Shown piece by piece: positions 1 through 8,771 of a stretch of 64,000 nt of DNA. The stretch spans positions 1-64,000 of the forward strand of contig JAIESR010000050.1 of assembly GCA_019745775.1 (NCBI GenBank). Direction: 5' to 3'. The notes under the pieces are model-generated. The model had not been told where the DNA came from. It saw only the letters and a program-made list of their open reading frames with translations, and searched no databases. Position numbers and translations under genes: made by a program. This stretch comes from Xanthobacteraceae bacterium (GTDB lineage Bacteria > Pseudomonadota > Alphaproteobacteria > Rhizobiales > Xanthobacteraceae). Numbering within the stretch: position 1 is the stretch's first letter; every line of letters starts with the position of its first letter.

Positions 1-70
1 GATTCACAATCAAAATCAGCCGGGAATCCCCAGCCCGATCACAATCGATTCATCGCAACCGGGGAATGCT

Positions 71-2215
71 CTAGCTGGGTTTGGCAAGATAGCGGCGGAT
101 CGCGTCCGCGCTGCGGAGCGCTGCCGATAGCTCGCGTTCGGTGAGTAGATCGGCCGCCTCTGCTCGAGTCTCGGCCACGTCGATCTTCGCCAGCGCCAGC
201 ACCAGGTCCGCATCGATGCCACGCGACCGCGCGGCTGGCGCAGGCAACATCCGCAGATGAACGTCAAGAAGCCGCGGGTCATCCGCAAGCAGCGACATGG
301 GGTATGCCTGTGTGGCTTCCGTGCTGCCCCGCGCCAACTCGTTGGCACGAAGAAGTATCGATGGCGGCACCCGCTCTTCCGGCGTAAGCAGGAGACCCCA
401 CTTGCGCAGGCCGGCTCCCGACATCGATGCCAGCGCCACGATCGGAATCGCCAGGACCAGCCCGAAGATCACCGGCAGCATCCAGAGCAAGAGTGCCCCG
501 GAAACGCTATAGGCGGCGATTGCCAGCGCGGCCCCGAAAGCCGTGTGCAGGCCGTATTGCCGCGTGAGTTCGCGGAATTGTGTCCCCGCGTGGGTCCGCC
601 GCTGCGCCGACCACCCGGAGTCCCGCCCTAGCAGGATTTCCATGACCGCTTTCGACTGTCCGAACATCATGATCGGCGCCAGCAGCGCGGAAATGATCGT
701 CTCGAGTAAAACCGAGAGCCATCCACGGGCTGCGCCTCCCATGCCCAGCCGGTCCAAGCGCGAACGCAGCATTGCGAAGTAGCCGAACAGCTTCGGCGCG
801 ATCAACATCGCCATGGTGCCGGCAAACACCCAGATCGCGCGCTCCGGATCCTGTGCCGGCCATTGTGGGAACAGCGTCACACCGGCGGGGAAGTACTCCG
901 GCCGGATGAACTGGGCCTGCAGGGACACCAAAATGCCGACGAGCAGGAACAGCAGCCACAGAGGCGCCGTGATGTAGCAGCCGATCCCGGTAAGGAGGTG
1001 TAGCCGGGACATCAGGTGAAGGCCCCGCGCCGGCAACACCGCCATGTGTTGCAAATTGCCCTGGCACCAGCGCCGGTCGCGCGCCGCGTATTCGGTCGGC
1101 GTTGGCGGGCATTCCTCGTAGCTGCCGCGCAGGCTCGTCGCCAGATGGACGCCCCAACCGGCTCGCCTGAGCAGACCGGCCTCGACGAAGTCATGGCTCA
1201 TGATATGTCCGCCAAACGGCCGACGGCCCCGTAGTTCCGGTAGGCCTGCGCTGCCGGCAAACGCGCGGACACGGATAATCGCGTTATGGCCCCAGTAGTT
1301 GCTTTCTGCGCCGTGCCACCAGCTGAGCCCCCGGGCGATCAGTGGTCCATAGCTTCGATTGGCAAACTGCTGCACGCGCGCGAAGAGCGTATCGCCGTTC
1401 AGCAAGAGCGGAACGGTCTGGATCAGGCCGACCCGAGGGTGCCGCTCCATGGCAAGCGCCAAGCGGACCAGGGTATCACCTTCCATCAGGCTGTCCGCAT
1501 CAAGCACCACCATGAAATCGTAGGCGCCGCCAAACCTGGTCACCCACTCCGCGACGTTACCGGCCTTGCGGCCGGTATTGTCTCTGCGATGGCGATAAAA
1601 AATGCGCGCGCCTGGCATCGCCTCGCGCAAGCGCAGGAATTCCCGCTCCTCCAGAATCCATGTGCCAGGATTCGTACTGTCGCTCAGGATAAAGAAATCG
1701 AAACGGGCGCCTTGCCCGGTCTGATCGAGCGATTCCCATACCGCGCGCACGCGCGATATCACGCGAACCGCGTCCTCATTGTAGGTTGGCAACAGAAGTG
1801 CTGTGCGGGAAGACAAGCCCGATGCTGGCTGGCTTGGATCGTTGGCCAGCAATCGGTCAGCCGAAGCGGTCATCAGACCCACGAGTGCGCTTACAAAAGA
1901 CAACGCAATCCACGCGAACAAGAGAACAAACAGGCCAAAAATCACGGCTTCCAAGACCGTCAAGCCTCCAACCCCCAAGACCTGATGCATCTCGTAGGCT
2001 GCGCCAACGGCCAGTGCAGCCGTCGATCCCAATACCATCACCCTGCGAAGGAGAACGGTCTTCGGGCCCGTGCCTGGACTGGGTGTCGCACCCGCCCAGC
2101 GCCACAGGACCTGCTTGGCCATCGGCTCCGGGGACTCCGGCGGCAACCAATCGGCTTGTACGGTATCAGCGACCAGCAATTTGCGAGGCGTTACGGTGTC
2201 CACCGGTATAACCAC
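71..2215 (-). CDS. mdoH: Glucans biosynthesis glucosyltransferase MdoH/OpgH
   Basis: Inner-membrane glycosyltransferase that uses UDP-glucose to build the backbone of osmoregulated periplasmic glucans and is thought to pass it across the membrane. The 714-residue protein has hydrophobic segments near residues 60-115, then a GT2 catalytic domain with LLPTYNEDA near 141, VVLDADSLM (DxD) near 236 and RDRRWCQGN (QxxRW-type) near 375. Several further hydrophobic segments follow to about residue 620. It is shorter than E. coli OpgH (about 850 aa), mainly in the terminal regions. The start is GTG and lies 25 nt inside the end of mdoG, so the two are translationally coupled. No mdoC-like gene is seen. 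Family assignment is firm. Confidence 0.93.
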   Translation of the reverse strand: MVIPVDTVTPRKLLVADTVQADWLPPESPEPMAKQVLWRWAGATPSPGTGPKTVLLRRVMVLGSTAALAVGAAYEMHQVLGVGGLTVLEAVIFGLFVLLFAWIALSFVSALVGLMTASADRLLANDPSQPASGLSSRTALLLPTYNEDAVRVISRVRAVWESLDQTGQGARFDFFILSDSTNPGTWILEEREFLRLREAMPGARIFYRHRRDNTGRKAGNVAEWVTRFGGAYDFMVVLDADSLMEGDTLVRLALAMERHPRVGLIQTVPLLLNGDTLFARVQQFANRSYGPLIARGLSWWHGAESNYWGHNAIIRVRAFAGSAGLPELRGRRPFGGHIMSHDFVEAGLLRRAGWGVHLATSLRGSYEECPPTPTEYAARDRRWCQGNLQHMAVLPARGLHLMSRLHLLTGIGCYITAPLWLLFLLVGILVSLQAQFIRPEYFPAGVTLFPQWPAQDPERAIWVFAGTMAMLIAPKLFGYFAMLRSRLDRLGMGGAARGWLSVLLETIISALLAPIMMFGQSKAVMEILLGRDSGWSAQRRTHAGTQFRELTRQYGLHTAFGAALAIAAYSVSGALLLWMLPVIFGLVLAIPIVALASMSGAGLRKWGLLLTPEERVPPSILLRANELARGSTEATQAYPMSLLADDPRLLDVHLRMLPAPAARSRGIDADLVLALAKIDVAETRAEAADLLTERELSAALRSADAIRRYLAKPS

Positions 2216-3717
2216 ACTTCAGAGATCCGATCGCCATCGCGCATCAGTTGCGCGCGCAGTTCGATCGCCTTCTCGTTCTTGGGCGCAAGTTCGAAGCTCA
2301 TCCGCAGTCCGCCGATGGCTGGATTGGGATAGATGACGCTATTGCGGATCTCGCCTTTGTCCGCGCTCACCGTTGCCCGAAGGCGATCGACAGTCTCCTT
2401 CTCGAGCCCGGGCCCGCGCATGTCGAGCACAAACCTGCGCGTGTTGTCGGGGCCCGCTCCCACACTCGTTTTCACGAACTCGGCCAGCGGCCGGGGACCG
2501 GCCATTGATCCCCAATCGATCCGATAGGCGTATTTGTATTCGCCCTTGGCTCGAAGTCGATCCTTCGGCCGCCAGAACGCGACGATGTTATCGTGGATTT
2601 CCTCCTTGGTGGGAATCTCGACCAGCTGAATGGCCCCCGGGCCCCATTCACTCGAAGGCTCAATCCATGCGCTGGGCCGTTTTTCGAAGTGCGACTCCAA
2701 ATCCTGATAGGAGCTGAAATTTCGTTCACGCTGCAGCAATCCAAATCCACGCGGGTTCTCATCGGCGAACAGACTGATTTGCAGGTCGCGTGGATTGGAC
2801 AGCGGACGCCACAAGCGCTCTCCGCGCCCATTCCAGATCGATAGGCCGTCGGAATCGTGGACCGCCGGCCGATAGTCATCGACGCCAAGCCGGTCGTTCG
2901 CCGCGAAGAAGAACATGCTGGTGAGCGAGCCGATGCCAATCTGTGCGAGATCGACACGCGGATACACCGTCAGGTCTACATCGTATGTCGTTGTCCTACC
3001 CGGACGGATGTCAAATCGTGCGGCGGCGGCCGCACTCTTGCTGTCGACCAGCGCGTGCACCACCAGAGATTTCGCTCTGCGAGACGGCCGCTCGACCCAG
3101 AAAGCACGGAAAGCCGGGAACTCTTCGCCTTTGGGATCACCAGTCGCGATCGATAAAGCTCGCGCTGACAAGCCGTACACTTGATCCTCGGCTACCGCCC
3201 GGAAATAGCTCGCCCCGAGGAATACGCCGACCTCGTCATAGTAGTCCTGTCGTTGCATCGGCGCGTGCAGGCGGAAGCCCGCAAATCCCGCGTCGGCCTC
3301 TTCGGGTCGCTGTTCAATTTTGTCGAGTGTAAACAGGTCCGGCTGGTAAGCGACCGGCCGCGCATCCCCTTCGATCACCTCATAAACTTGAACGCGATCC
3401 TTGAAAATGAACCCGCGGTGGAAGAATTGGAGTTCGAACGGCAAGCCGTCTCCCCGCCACAATGCGCGCTCCGGGCGATATCGGATACTACGGTACTGGT
3501 CATAGCTGAGATTCTCGAAATTCTTGCTGAGGGATGTGGGGGGTTCTTTATAAGGATTCGACGCGAGCTGTTGCGCCAAGGCACGGACGTGCCCAGCATC
3601 GAACGCCTTTATTGGTTTTTGCTCGGCTTGCGCGGGGCGGACGGTCCAGGACTCTTGCAGAACGGGCAACGCCGCGGCTAAGCCGGCAATAAGTCGTCGG
3701 CGATCCAAGTCCGACAC
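2191..3717 (-). CDS. mdoG: Glucans biosynthesis protein MdoG/OpgG (or OpgD)
   Basis: Periplasmic protein of osmoregulated periplasmic glucan synthesis, acting with MdoH encoded just downstream. At 508 residues it matches the family length. The N-terminus reads DRRRLIAGLAAALP, a twin-arginine-type signal followed by a short hydrophobic stretch. Tat export is typical of the OpgD paralogue, so OpgG versus OpgD cannot be settled by eye. The start is uncertain. The GTG at 3717 sits directly against the GAGGA purine run, whereas a TTG three codons later (3708) has that run at normal spacing and still retains the whole signal. The gene overlaps mdoH by 25 nt. Confidence 0.92.
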   Translation of the reverse strand: MSDLDRRRLIAGLAAALPVLQESWTVRPAQAEQKPIKAFDAGHVRALAQQLASNPYKEPPTSLSKNFENLSYDQYRSIRYRPERALWRGDGLPFELQFFHRGFIFKDRVQVYEVIEGDARPVAYQPDLFTLDKIEQRPEEADAGFAGFRLHAPMQRQDYYDEVGVFLGASYFRAVAEDQVYGLSARALSIATGDPKGEEFPAFRAFWVERPSRRAKSLVVHALVDSKSAAAAARFDIRPGRTTTYDVDLTVYPRVDLAQIGIGSLTSMFFFAANDRLGVDDYRPAVHDSDGLSIWNGRGERLWRPLSNPRDLQISLFADENPRGFGLLQRERNFSSYQDLESHFEKRPSAWIEPSSEWGPGAIQLVEIPTKEEIHDNIVAFWRPKDRLRAKGEYKYAYRIDWGSMAGPRPLAEFVKTSVGAGPDNTRRFVLDMRGPGLEKETVDRLRATVSADKGEIRNSVIYPNPAIGGLRMSFELAPKNEKAIELRAQLMRDGDRISEVWLYRWTP

Positions 3718-3996
3718 TCCTCAATAGCCCCGATCGCTGTGGAAGTAACCTTCAATGATCTGTAATTTTCTCGAATTGCATTTGTTCCATGGCTGAGGCC
3801 AACGGAGGCCAATTTCTGAAGTTTCGACCAAACCCAGCACAATGCTCAAGGGTAGGCAGTTCTAACGCGCAACGGGCACATCCGCTCGTCTTGCAGCGGC
3901 GTCCCCCGATACGTCGGAGCTCGGCAAGTCGCTTTCAGCGCGCGCAAATCGGCGCAACGGTCGGACGCAAGCGAGGATGTTGCTAGCGGAATTAAG
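3718..3996. other. Intergenic region upstream of mdoG
   Basis: This 279-nt gap separates mdoG from the VOC gene, both on the minus strand. It is less GC-rich near mdoG (runs such as TGTAATTTTCTCGAATTGC), as expected for a promoter region. A plus-strand frame of 65 codons at 3789-3986 has no ribosome-binding site and no recognisable sequence, so I do not call it a gene. No RNA gene was recognised. Confidence 0.4.
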
Positions 3997-4803
3997 TCAG
4001 TCCTCCGCCACGTCGATCAGCGTGCCGTCGGGATCGGCGAGCTGGAACGTGCCGAGCGGGCACTTGGCGAGGAGCTTCAGCCGCGCCGCGCCTTCGGAAT
4101 CGAACTGGATCGGCTTCGGACGCAGCTGCAGGTTCTGCCGCTCGACCTCGGCGAGGTTCTTCTTGAATCCATCGAGGCTCGGCACCCGGAAGCCGATGTG
4201 ATCCATCGCCGGCTGCTCGATGCCGGCGCCGTTGAAGGACGAGATCTTCCACGGGATGATCGACATGGTCATGCGCCCGTCCGTGAGGAAGTAGCCGCCC
4301 TCCTCGCTCTGGATGTTGCGCGGCTCTAGCCCGAACACGTCGGTGTAGAAGCTCATCACGCGCTCGGGCTCGCGCACCCGGATCGCGAAGTGGCTGATGG
4401 TGTTGTCCTGCTTCCACTGGCCCTGGGCGTAGACCTCGGCGCGGTTCTCGTGCCCCTGCTGCGAGAGGTCGAAATAATTGCCGGCCGGATCATGAGCGGA
4501 ATAGCTTGCAAAAGGCCGGTTGCCCGGCCGTTTCACGATCTCGATGTCGGGATATTTCTGCGCGCATTTCTCACGCACCTTGTCGAGGTCTTCGACCTCG
4601 ATGCCGAAGTGGTCGAGCCCGGCCTTGCGGCCGCCGCGGCGCGGGATGATGGTCATGCCGGTATAGCCGTCGCCGCACGAGATCGCGGACATTTCGCGTG
4701 CCGTATCCCCCGACACCTTCATGCCGAACACCGCGCGGTAGAACATGCCGACGGTCGCGTAATGATCGGTGGTGATGGCGAGATGATTGAGCTTGCTCGG
4801 CAT
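3997..4803 (-). CDS. Two-domain VOC (glyoxalase/extradiol dioxygenase fold) protein
   Basis: A 268-residue protein of the vicinal oxygen chelate superfamily, with two beta-alpha-beta modules: about residues 5-115 (starting KLNHLAITTDHYATVGMFYR) and about 140-265 (starting SHFAIRVREPERVMSFYTDVF). Metal-ligand candidates are the His in LNHLAI, the Asp-His in AGLDHFGIEVED, SHFAIRV and MDHIGFRV. This layout fits a type I extradiol dioxygenase or a related VOC lyase; the substrate is unknown. The start is ATG with GAGGAA seven bases upstream. The gene lies 27 nt downstream of a Bug-type binding protein gene and near a cupin gene, which suggests a small catabolic operon for an aromatic or organic acid. 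The function is inference. Confidence 0.8.
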   Translation of the reverse strand: MPSKLNHLAITTDHYATVGMFYRAVFGMKVSGDTAREMSAISCGDGYTGMTIIPRRGGRKAGLDHFGIEVEDLDKVREKCAQKYPDIEIVKRPGNRPFASYSAHDPAGNYFDLSQQGHENRAEVYAQGQWKQDNTISHFAIRVREPERVMSFYTDVFGLEPRNIQSEEGGYFLTDGRMTMSIIPWKISSFNGAGIEQPAMDHIGFRVPSLDGFKKNLAEVERQNLQLRPKPIQFDSEGAARLKLLAKCPLGTFQLADPDGTLIDVAED

Positions 4804-4830
4804 GGTCGGTTCCTCGGCGTTTCCTGAAAC

Positions 4831-5865
4831 TCAATTGTAATAGCGGTTGAGCGCGATGTCTTTCATCTCGGCGAGGCCTTTGGCGTCGAGCGTGGTCATC
4901 GCCTTCTCGACCGACGCCTGCACGTCGTCGGCGCTGAGATAGCCGGCGGCGAGGTTGACCTTGTTCATCTCGGCAATGAAAGCCGGGTCGCGCAGCACCT
5001 CGGCGAGCGCTGCGCGCAGGTAGTCGACGCGCTCCCTGGGGGTGCCGGGCGTGGTCAGGATCACGCGACCGAGGCTCGCGATATTGGCACGCCAGTCGAG
5101 CAACCGCTCGGCGTCGGGCGCGAGCTTGGCGGCTTCGAAAATGGTGGGCACATCGGGGAATTTCTCCGAGCGCTTGCGGGCCAGGATCGTGAGAACCCGC
5201 ATGCCGGAGCTCGGGCCGTAGAGCGCCGCCGACTCGTCGGAGATCACGCGGCCGTCGACCTCGGCGCGCTGGATCGCCATGTTCATATCGCCGGTGCCCT
5301 TGTAGCCGACGATGATCTTGCACTTGATGCCGAGCGCGTAGCAAATAATGGCGGAGAAATCGGAATTGTTGTCGGCCTTGCCGGAGCCCGCCCACAGCGC
5401 CTGCCGGTCGAGCTTGCGCATGTCGGCAACGCTCTTGTACGGCGATTGCGGCCCGACGAGCGCGACCTTGTCCTCACCCGACACGCGCGCCAGGAAGATC
5501 TGCTTGCGCACGTCGTAGTTGACGCCGGAGAGGCCGTAGAGCTGCGCGGTCACCAGCCCCTCGCCGCCGGTCAGCAGCAGCGTGAGGCCGTCGGGCGTCG
5601 CGTTGACCGTGCGGTTCATGGCGATCATGCCGCCGGCCGCCGGCTCGTTGGTCGGAATGAGCTTGGCGCCGATCCGCTTCTCCAGGAACGCGCTCACGGT
5701 CCGCGTATACGTGTCGTAGCCGCCGCCCGGGCTGCCCATGGTGAACAGGCGGCCCTGCTTGCCCTGGTAGAACGCGGCATCGGCGTGCGCCGCCGCCGCG
5801 CCAGCGGCAACAGCACCGGCGGCCGCAACAGCGGCGAGCACGCGCTTCAAGTCAATGACGGACAT
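4831..5865 (-). CDS. Bug/TctC-like periplasmic solute-binding protein (atypical subgroup)
   Basis: Predicted periplasmic substrate-binding protein related to the Bug (TctC) family. The 344 residues begin with a signal peptide (Ala-rich core to about residue 28, AAAHA-DA cleavage region). The mature part carries GSPGGGYDTYTR and later IVGYKGTGDMNMAIQRAEVDG. Both signatures recur in the neighbour at 6438-7466 but not in the canonical Bug genes at 37706 and 39803, so these two form a subgroup. GGGGAGGAGTTGCA precedes the ATG, a strong ribosome-binding site. No TctA/TctB membrane genes are present. The ligand is unknown; a carboxylate is likely for the family. Confidence 0.8.
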   Translation of the reverse strand: MSVIDLKRVLAAVAAAGAVAAGAAAAHADAAFYQGKQGRLFTMGSPGGGYDTYTRTVSAFLEKRIGAKLIPTNEPAAGGMIAMNRTVNATPDGLTLLLTGGEGLVTAQLYGLSGVNYDVRKQIFLARVSGEDKVALVGPQSPYKSVADMRKLDRQALWAGSGKADNNSDFSAIICYALGIKCKIIVGYKGTGDMNMAIQRAEVDGRVISDESAALYGPSSGMRVLTILARKRSEKFPDVPTIFEAAKLAPDAERLLDWRANIASLGRVILTTPGTPRERVDYLRAALAEVLRDPAFIAEMNKVNLAAGYLSADDVQASVEKAMTTLDAKGLAEMKDIALNRYYN

Positions 5866-5957
5866 TGCAACTCCTCCCCACGACCGGCCACCGGTCCTAT
5901 TCCGGACTCTGGTGTTGTTGCCGGCCGGGTCTATGTGACCGCGCGACGCTGCGGCGC

Positions 5958-6374
5958 TTATGCCGGCTTCGGCTCCGCCTCGGCGCGGTTGCGGACCTGC
6001 GGGCCGCCGGTCTTGCGGATGTCCTTACGGGTCACGTAATCGATGATCATTACGTTGTCCTGATTGCCGGAGCGATGCCCCATCAGGATCATGTGGCCGG
6101 TGCCGGTGTTCTCGAGCCGGTAGAACGAGCCGCCGGTGATCAGCGCCGCCATGCCCGGCTTGAGCACGGAGAAGGTGCCGTCGGGGAAGCGCATGGTGCA
6201 CTCGCCTTCGAAACAGGTGAACACCTGGTCTTCGTTGTGGCAGTGCAGCTCGTCATGGTCGCCGGGATTCGGATAGTAATGCACCCAGGCATGCAGCTTG
6301 CGCGTGTTCATCACCACCGTGCGCTTTTTTTCACGCAGCGCGACTTCTTTCGGATCGATGACTTGAATCCCCAT
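5958..6374 (-). CDS. Small cupin-domain protein
   Basis: A single-domain cupin of 138 residues. The first cupin motif is visible as VHYYPNPGDHDELHCHNEDQ (His and Glu/Asp ligands) followed by VFTCFEGECTMRFPDG. The second is at GGSFYRLENTGTGHMILMGH. Small cupins of this kind are metal-binding enzymes or sensors; no specific reaction can be assigned. AAGGGAGAG lies upstream of the ATG. The gene stands between two atypical Bug binding-protein genes on the same strand and may share their transcript, so a role in metabolism of the same ligand is plausible but inferred. Confidence 0.75.
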   Translation of the reverse strand: MGIQVIDPKEVALREKKRTVVMNTRKLHAWVHYYPNPGDHDELHCHNEDQVFTCFEGECTMRFPDGTFSVLKPGMAALITGGSFYRLENTGTGHMILMGHRSGNQDNVMIIDYVTRKDIRKTGGPQVRNRAEAEPKPA

Positions 6375-6437
6375 GGCGAGTCTCTCCCTTGTATGAAGGG
6401 AGTGTAGCCGAGGCCCCGCCGGTCCGCAAAGGCGCCC

Positions 6438-7466
6438 TCACCGTCCGCCGGCGCGCTTGAATTCCTCGACCGCCCGCTCGACCAGCGGTCGCGGCGTGGC
6501 ATAGGTCTGCGCATAGAGCGCGGCAAGCTCGGCGCCGTCATTGACGATGATATCGGCCTTCATCTTGGCGGCGTCCTGTAGGAAGGCTGGGTCCTTCGCC
6601 ATCGCCAGGAAGGCCTGCTTGAGCACCGCGACCACGTCGGGCGGCGTGCCCGGGGGCGCCACGAACGGACGGCCATGCACCTGCCGGGTCAACAGCAGCG
6701 CGAACGCCTCGCGGTGGTTCTTGTCCTTGACTAGGTCGAGTGCGTTCGGCACCTCGGGGAGATCGGGCGAACGGGTGAGCCCGACCTGGATCACGATGCG
6801 CGCCTTGTTGTCGCGCAGCCATTCCGGACGGGCGGCGCGCAGCGCCGAAAGCTCGTGGCCGACGATGCCCTCGACCTCGGCGCGCTCCATTGCGAGCATG
6901 CCGTCGCCGGTGCCCTTGTAGCCGGAGATGATCTTGAAGCGCGTGCCGGCGAGGCGGTTGAGCAGCCGCGGCAGAATCTCGGTCGAGGAATCGCCGCCGC
7001 CGGACGAAGCCACCAGCACGTCCCGCGCGAACAGGTCGTCGGCGGTTCGCACCGGCGAGGTGTGCCAGAACACCCCGATGCTCACCAGGCGGTTGAGGCT
7101 GACCAGCCAGTGGAATTTGGTGACGTCGTACATCGCCTGCGAGAAGCCAAACAGCGGCTCAAGTGGCGTGCCGCCCTGCAGCAGCGCGATCGCGCTGCCG
7201 TCCTTCGGCGCGACATTGTAGAGATAGTTCGCCAGCACCACGCCGCCGGCGCCCGGCATGTTCTTCGGGATCAGCGTCGGATTGCCGGGCAGGAAGCGGC
7301 CGAGATGGCGCGACGCCAGCCGTCCATAGGTGTCGTAGCCGCCGCCGATGCCCGACGGGATATAGAGCGTCACCGCGGGCGGAATTCTGGATTGCGCCCG
7401 GGCGCCGTGCGCGATCGCGCAGACCGCGACAGCCACGGCAAGCAAGGAGACTATGCGACCCGGCAT
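6438..7466 (-). CDS. Bug/TctC-like periplasmic solute-binding protein (atypical subgroup)
   Basis: Second member of the unusual Bug-like pair. I start it at the ATG at 7466 (MPGRIVSLL), which has GGGAGGAG just upstream and gives a 342-residue protein with a signal peptide ending near AHGARA-Q. A longer in-frame start at 7505 would add 13 charged residues ahead of the signal and is unlikely. It shares GIGGGYDTYGR, NMPGAGGVVLANYLYN and IISGYKGTGDGMLAMERAEV with the protein at 4831-5865. It heads the minus-strand set cupin, Bug and VOC. A periplasmic role in organic-acid capture is inferred from the family; the transporter or sensor partner is unknown. Confidence 0.8.
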   Translation of the reverse strand: MPGRIVSLLAVAVAVCAIAHGARAQSRIPPAVTLYIPSGIGGGYDTYGRLASRHLGRFLPGNPTLIPKNMPGAGGVVLANYLYNVAPKDGSAIALLQGGTPLEPLFGFSQAMYDVTKFHWLVSLNRLVSIGVFWHTSPVRTADDLFARDVLVASSGGGDSSTEILPRLLNRLAGTRFKIISGYKGTGDGMLAMERAEVEGIVGHELSALRAARPEWLRDNKARIVIQVGLTRSPDLPEVPNALDLVKDKNHREAFALLLTRQVHGRPFVAPPGTPPDVVAVLKQAFLAMAKDPAFLQDAAKMKADIIVNDGAELAALYAQTYATPRPLVERAVEEFKRAGGR

Positions 7467-7770
7467 GCACTCCTCCCTCTCTCTACGGGCAATTCTCATT
7501 CGCAAACGCGCTCGCTACAACAGCGAACCAGCGCGATGCCGCAACGCAAAATGCGGCGCATCGTCACGCGCGACGGGAGTATTGTTCGAAAACGGAGCCT
7601 TTGTGCGCGGGAAGCTCCATACAGGACCGCAAGCCTGTCGTTGTCGATTGAGAGCGAACAACAATTATTGCCGGCAGCATTTTGACAAATGGGCGGGCGC
7701 CCTGCGAAAAGCAGGCCTGCCGATCCCGCCCCCAAGCTTCCCTCTGCATTTGTCACACGAGAGCACGAAG
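7467..7770. other. Divergent intergenic region
   Basis: These 304 nt lie between the divergent Bug gene (minus) and amidohydrolase gene (plus). The frame upstream of 7771 stays open, but its residues are low-complexity and unlike the amidohydrolase family, so I do not extend that gene. A TTGACA hexamer at 7682-7687 could be a -35 element, but no good -10 follows. A short stem (CCTGC-GAAAA-GCAGG) lies near 7703-7717. No RNA gene was recognised. Confidence 0.35.
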
Positions 7771-8745
7771 ATGCGAACCATCACCCTCGAAGAACATTTC
7801 ATCAGCCCGGGATTCCTGGCCGGACCGGGCAAGGAATTCACCGAGCGGCTCCGCAATTCGGGGCCCCATGGCGCCAGGATTTGCGAACTGCTTCAGGAGG
7901 TCGGCGACAAGCGGGTCGCGGAGATGGACGCCGCCGGCATCGATGTGCAGGTGCTCTCGCTAAACTCTCCCGGCGTGGAGCAGGCCGAGGTGGCGGACCA
8001 GATTGCGACCTCCCGCGAGGCCAATGATTTCCTCATCGAGGCGATCAAGAAACATCCGACGCGCTTTGCCGGCCTGGCATCGTTGCCGATCGCGGCGCCC
8101 GATAAAGCCGCCGACGAGCTGGAGCGGCTGGTTCGCCAACAGGGCTTCAAGGGAGCGCTGATCAACGGCCATACCCGCGGCCGCTATCTGGACGACAAGT
8201 TCTTCTCGCCGATTTTGGAGCGCGCCGACGCCCTGAATGTCCCCATCTATCTCCATCCGACCATCCCGCCGAAGGCGGTCGTCGAGGCCTCGTTCGGAGG
8301 CTTTGCTCCCGCCGTGTCGGCGATGTTCGCAGGCCCGGGCTGGGGCTGGCACATCGAGACCGCCGTTCATCTCATTCGCCTGATCCTCGGTGGCGTCTTC
8401 GATCGCCACCCGAAGCTGCAAGTCGTCGTCGGCCACCTGGGCGAAGGCATTCCATTCATGTTGCCGCGGCTTCAGAAGAACTTCCCCACGCAGCTGACAA
8501 AGCTCGGCCGTCCGCTCGGCGCCTATCTGCGCGAGAACGTCCACTACACCTTTGGCGGCTTCAACTTCCCGGCGACGTTCCTCGACCTGCTGTTGGAAGT
8601 CGGCGCCGGCCGGATCATGTTCTCGGTCGACTATCCCTACGGCAGCATGAAGGAAGCGCGCGCGTTCCTGGAGCAGCTCCCGGTCACCGCCGCGGACAGG
8701 GAGCGCATCGCGCACGGCAACGCCGAGCAGCTCTACGGCATGTAG
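7771..8745 (+). CDS. Amidohydrolase family 2 (ACMSD-like) metal-dependent hydrolase
   Basis: A 324-residue TIM-barrel amidohydrolase of the ACMSD/gamma-resorcylate decarboxylase type. Seen: N-terminal TLEEHFISPGF (the family's first metal motif, here E-x-H rather than H-x-H), PIYLHPTIPP, VVVGHLGEGIPFMLPRL and the C-terminal SVDYPYGS metal/catalytic Asp. Members decarboxylate or hydrolyse aromatic and semialdehyde carboxylates using Zn or Mn; the substrate is not determined here. I chose the ATG at 7771 because family similarity begins exactly there. The gene is divergent from the Bug-cupin-VOC set and may belong to the same pathway (inference). Confidence 0.87.
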   Translation: MRTITLEEHFISPGFLAGPGKEFTERLRNSGPHGARICELLQEVGDKRVAEMDAAGIDVQVLSLNSPGVEQAEVADQIATSREANDFLIEAIKKHPTRFAGLASLPIAAPDKAADELERLVRQQGFKGALINGHTRGRYLDDKFFSPILERADALNVPIYLHPTIPPKAVVEASFGGFAPAVSAMFAGPGWGWHIETAVHLIRLILGGVFDRHPKLQVVVGHLGEGIPFMLPRLQKNFPTQLTKLGRPLGAYLRENVHYTFGGFNFPATFLDLLLEVGAGRIMFSVDYPYGSMKEARAFLEQLPVTAADRERIAHGNAEQLYGM

Positions 8746-8771
8746 CGAGTGAGTTGAAGCCGGAGCGCCGA

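Noticed and set aside
3789-3986. Small 65-codon frame upstream of mdoG
   Set aside because: No ribosome-binding site, no recognisable sequence, Arg/Ser/Pro-rich composition like random GC-rich frames.
7453-7770. N-terminal extension of the amidohydrolase by 106 codons
   Set aside because: The extra residues are low-complexity and not family-like; homologues begin at MRTITLEEHF, encoded at 7771.
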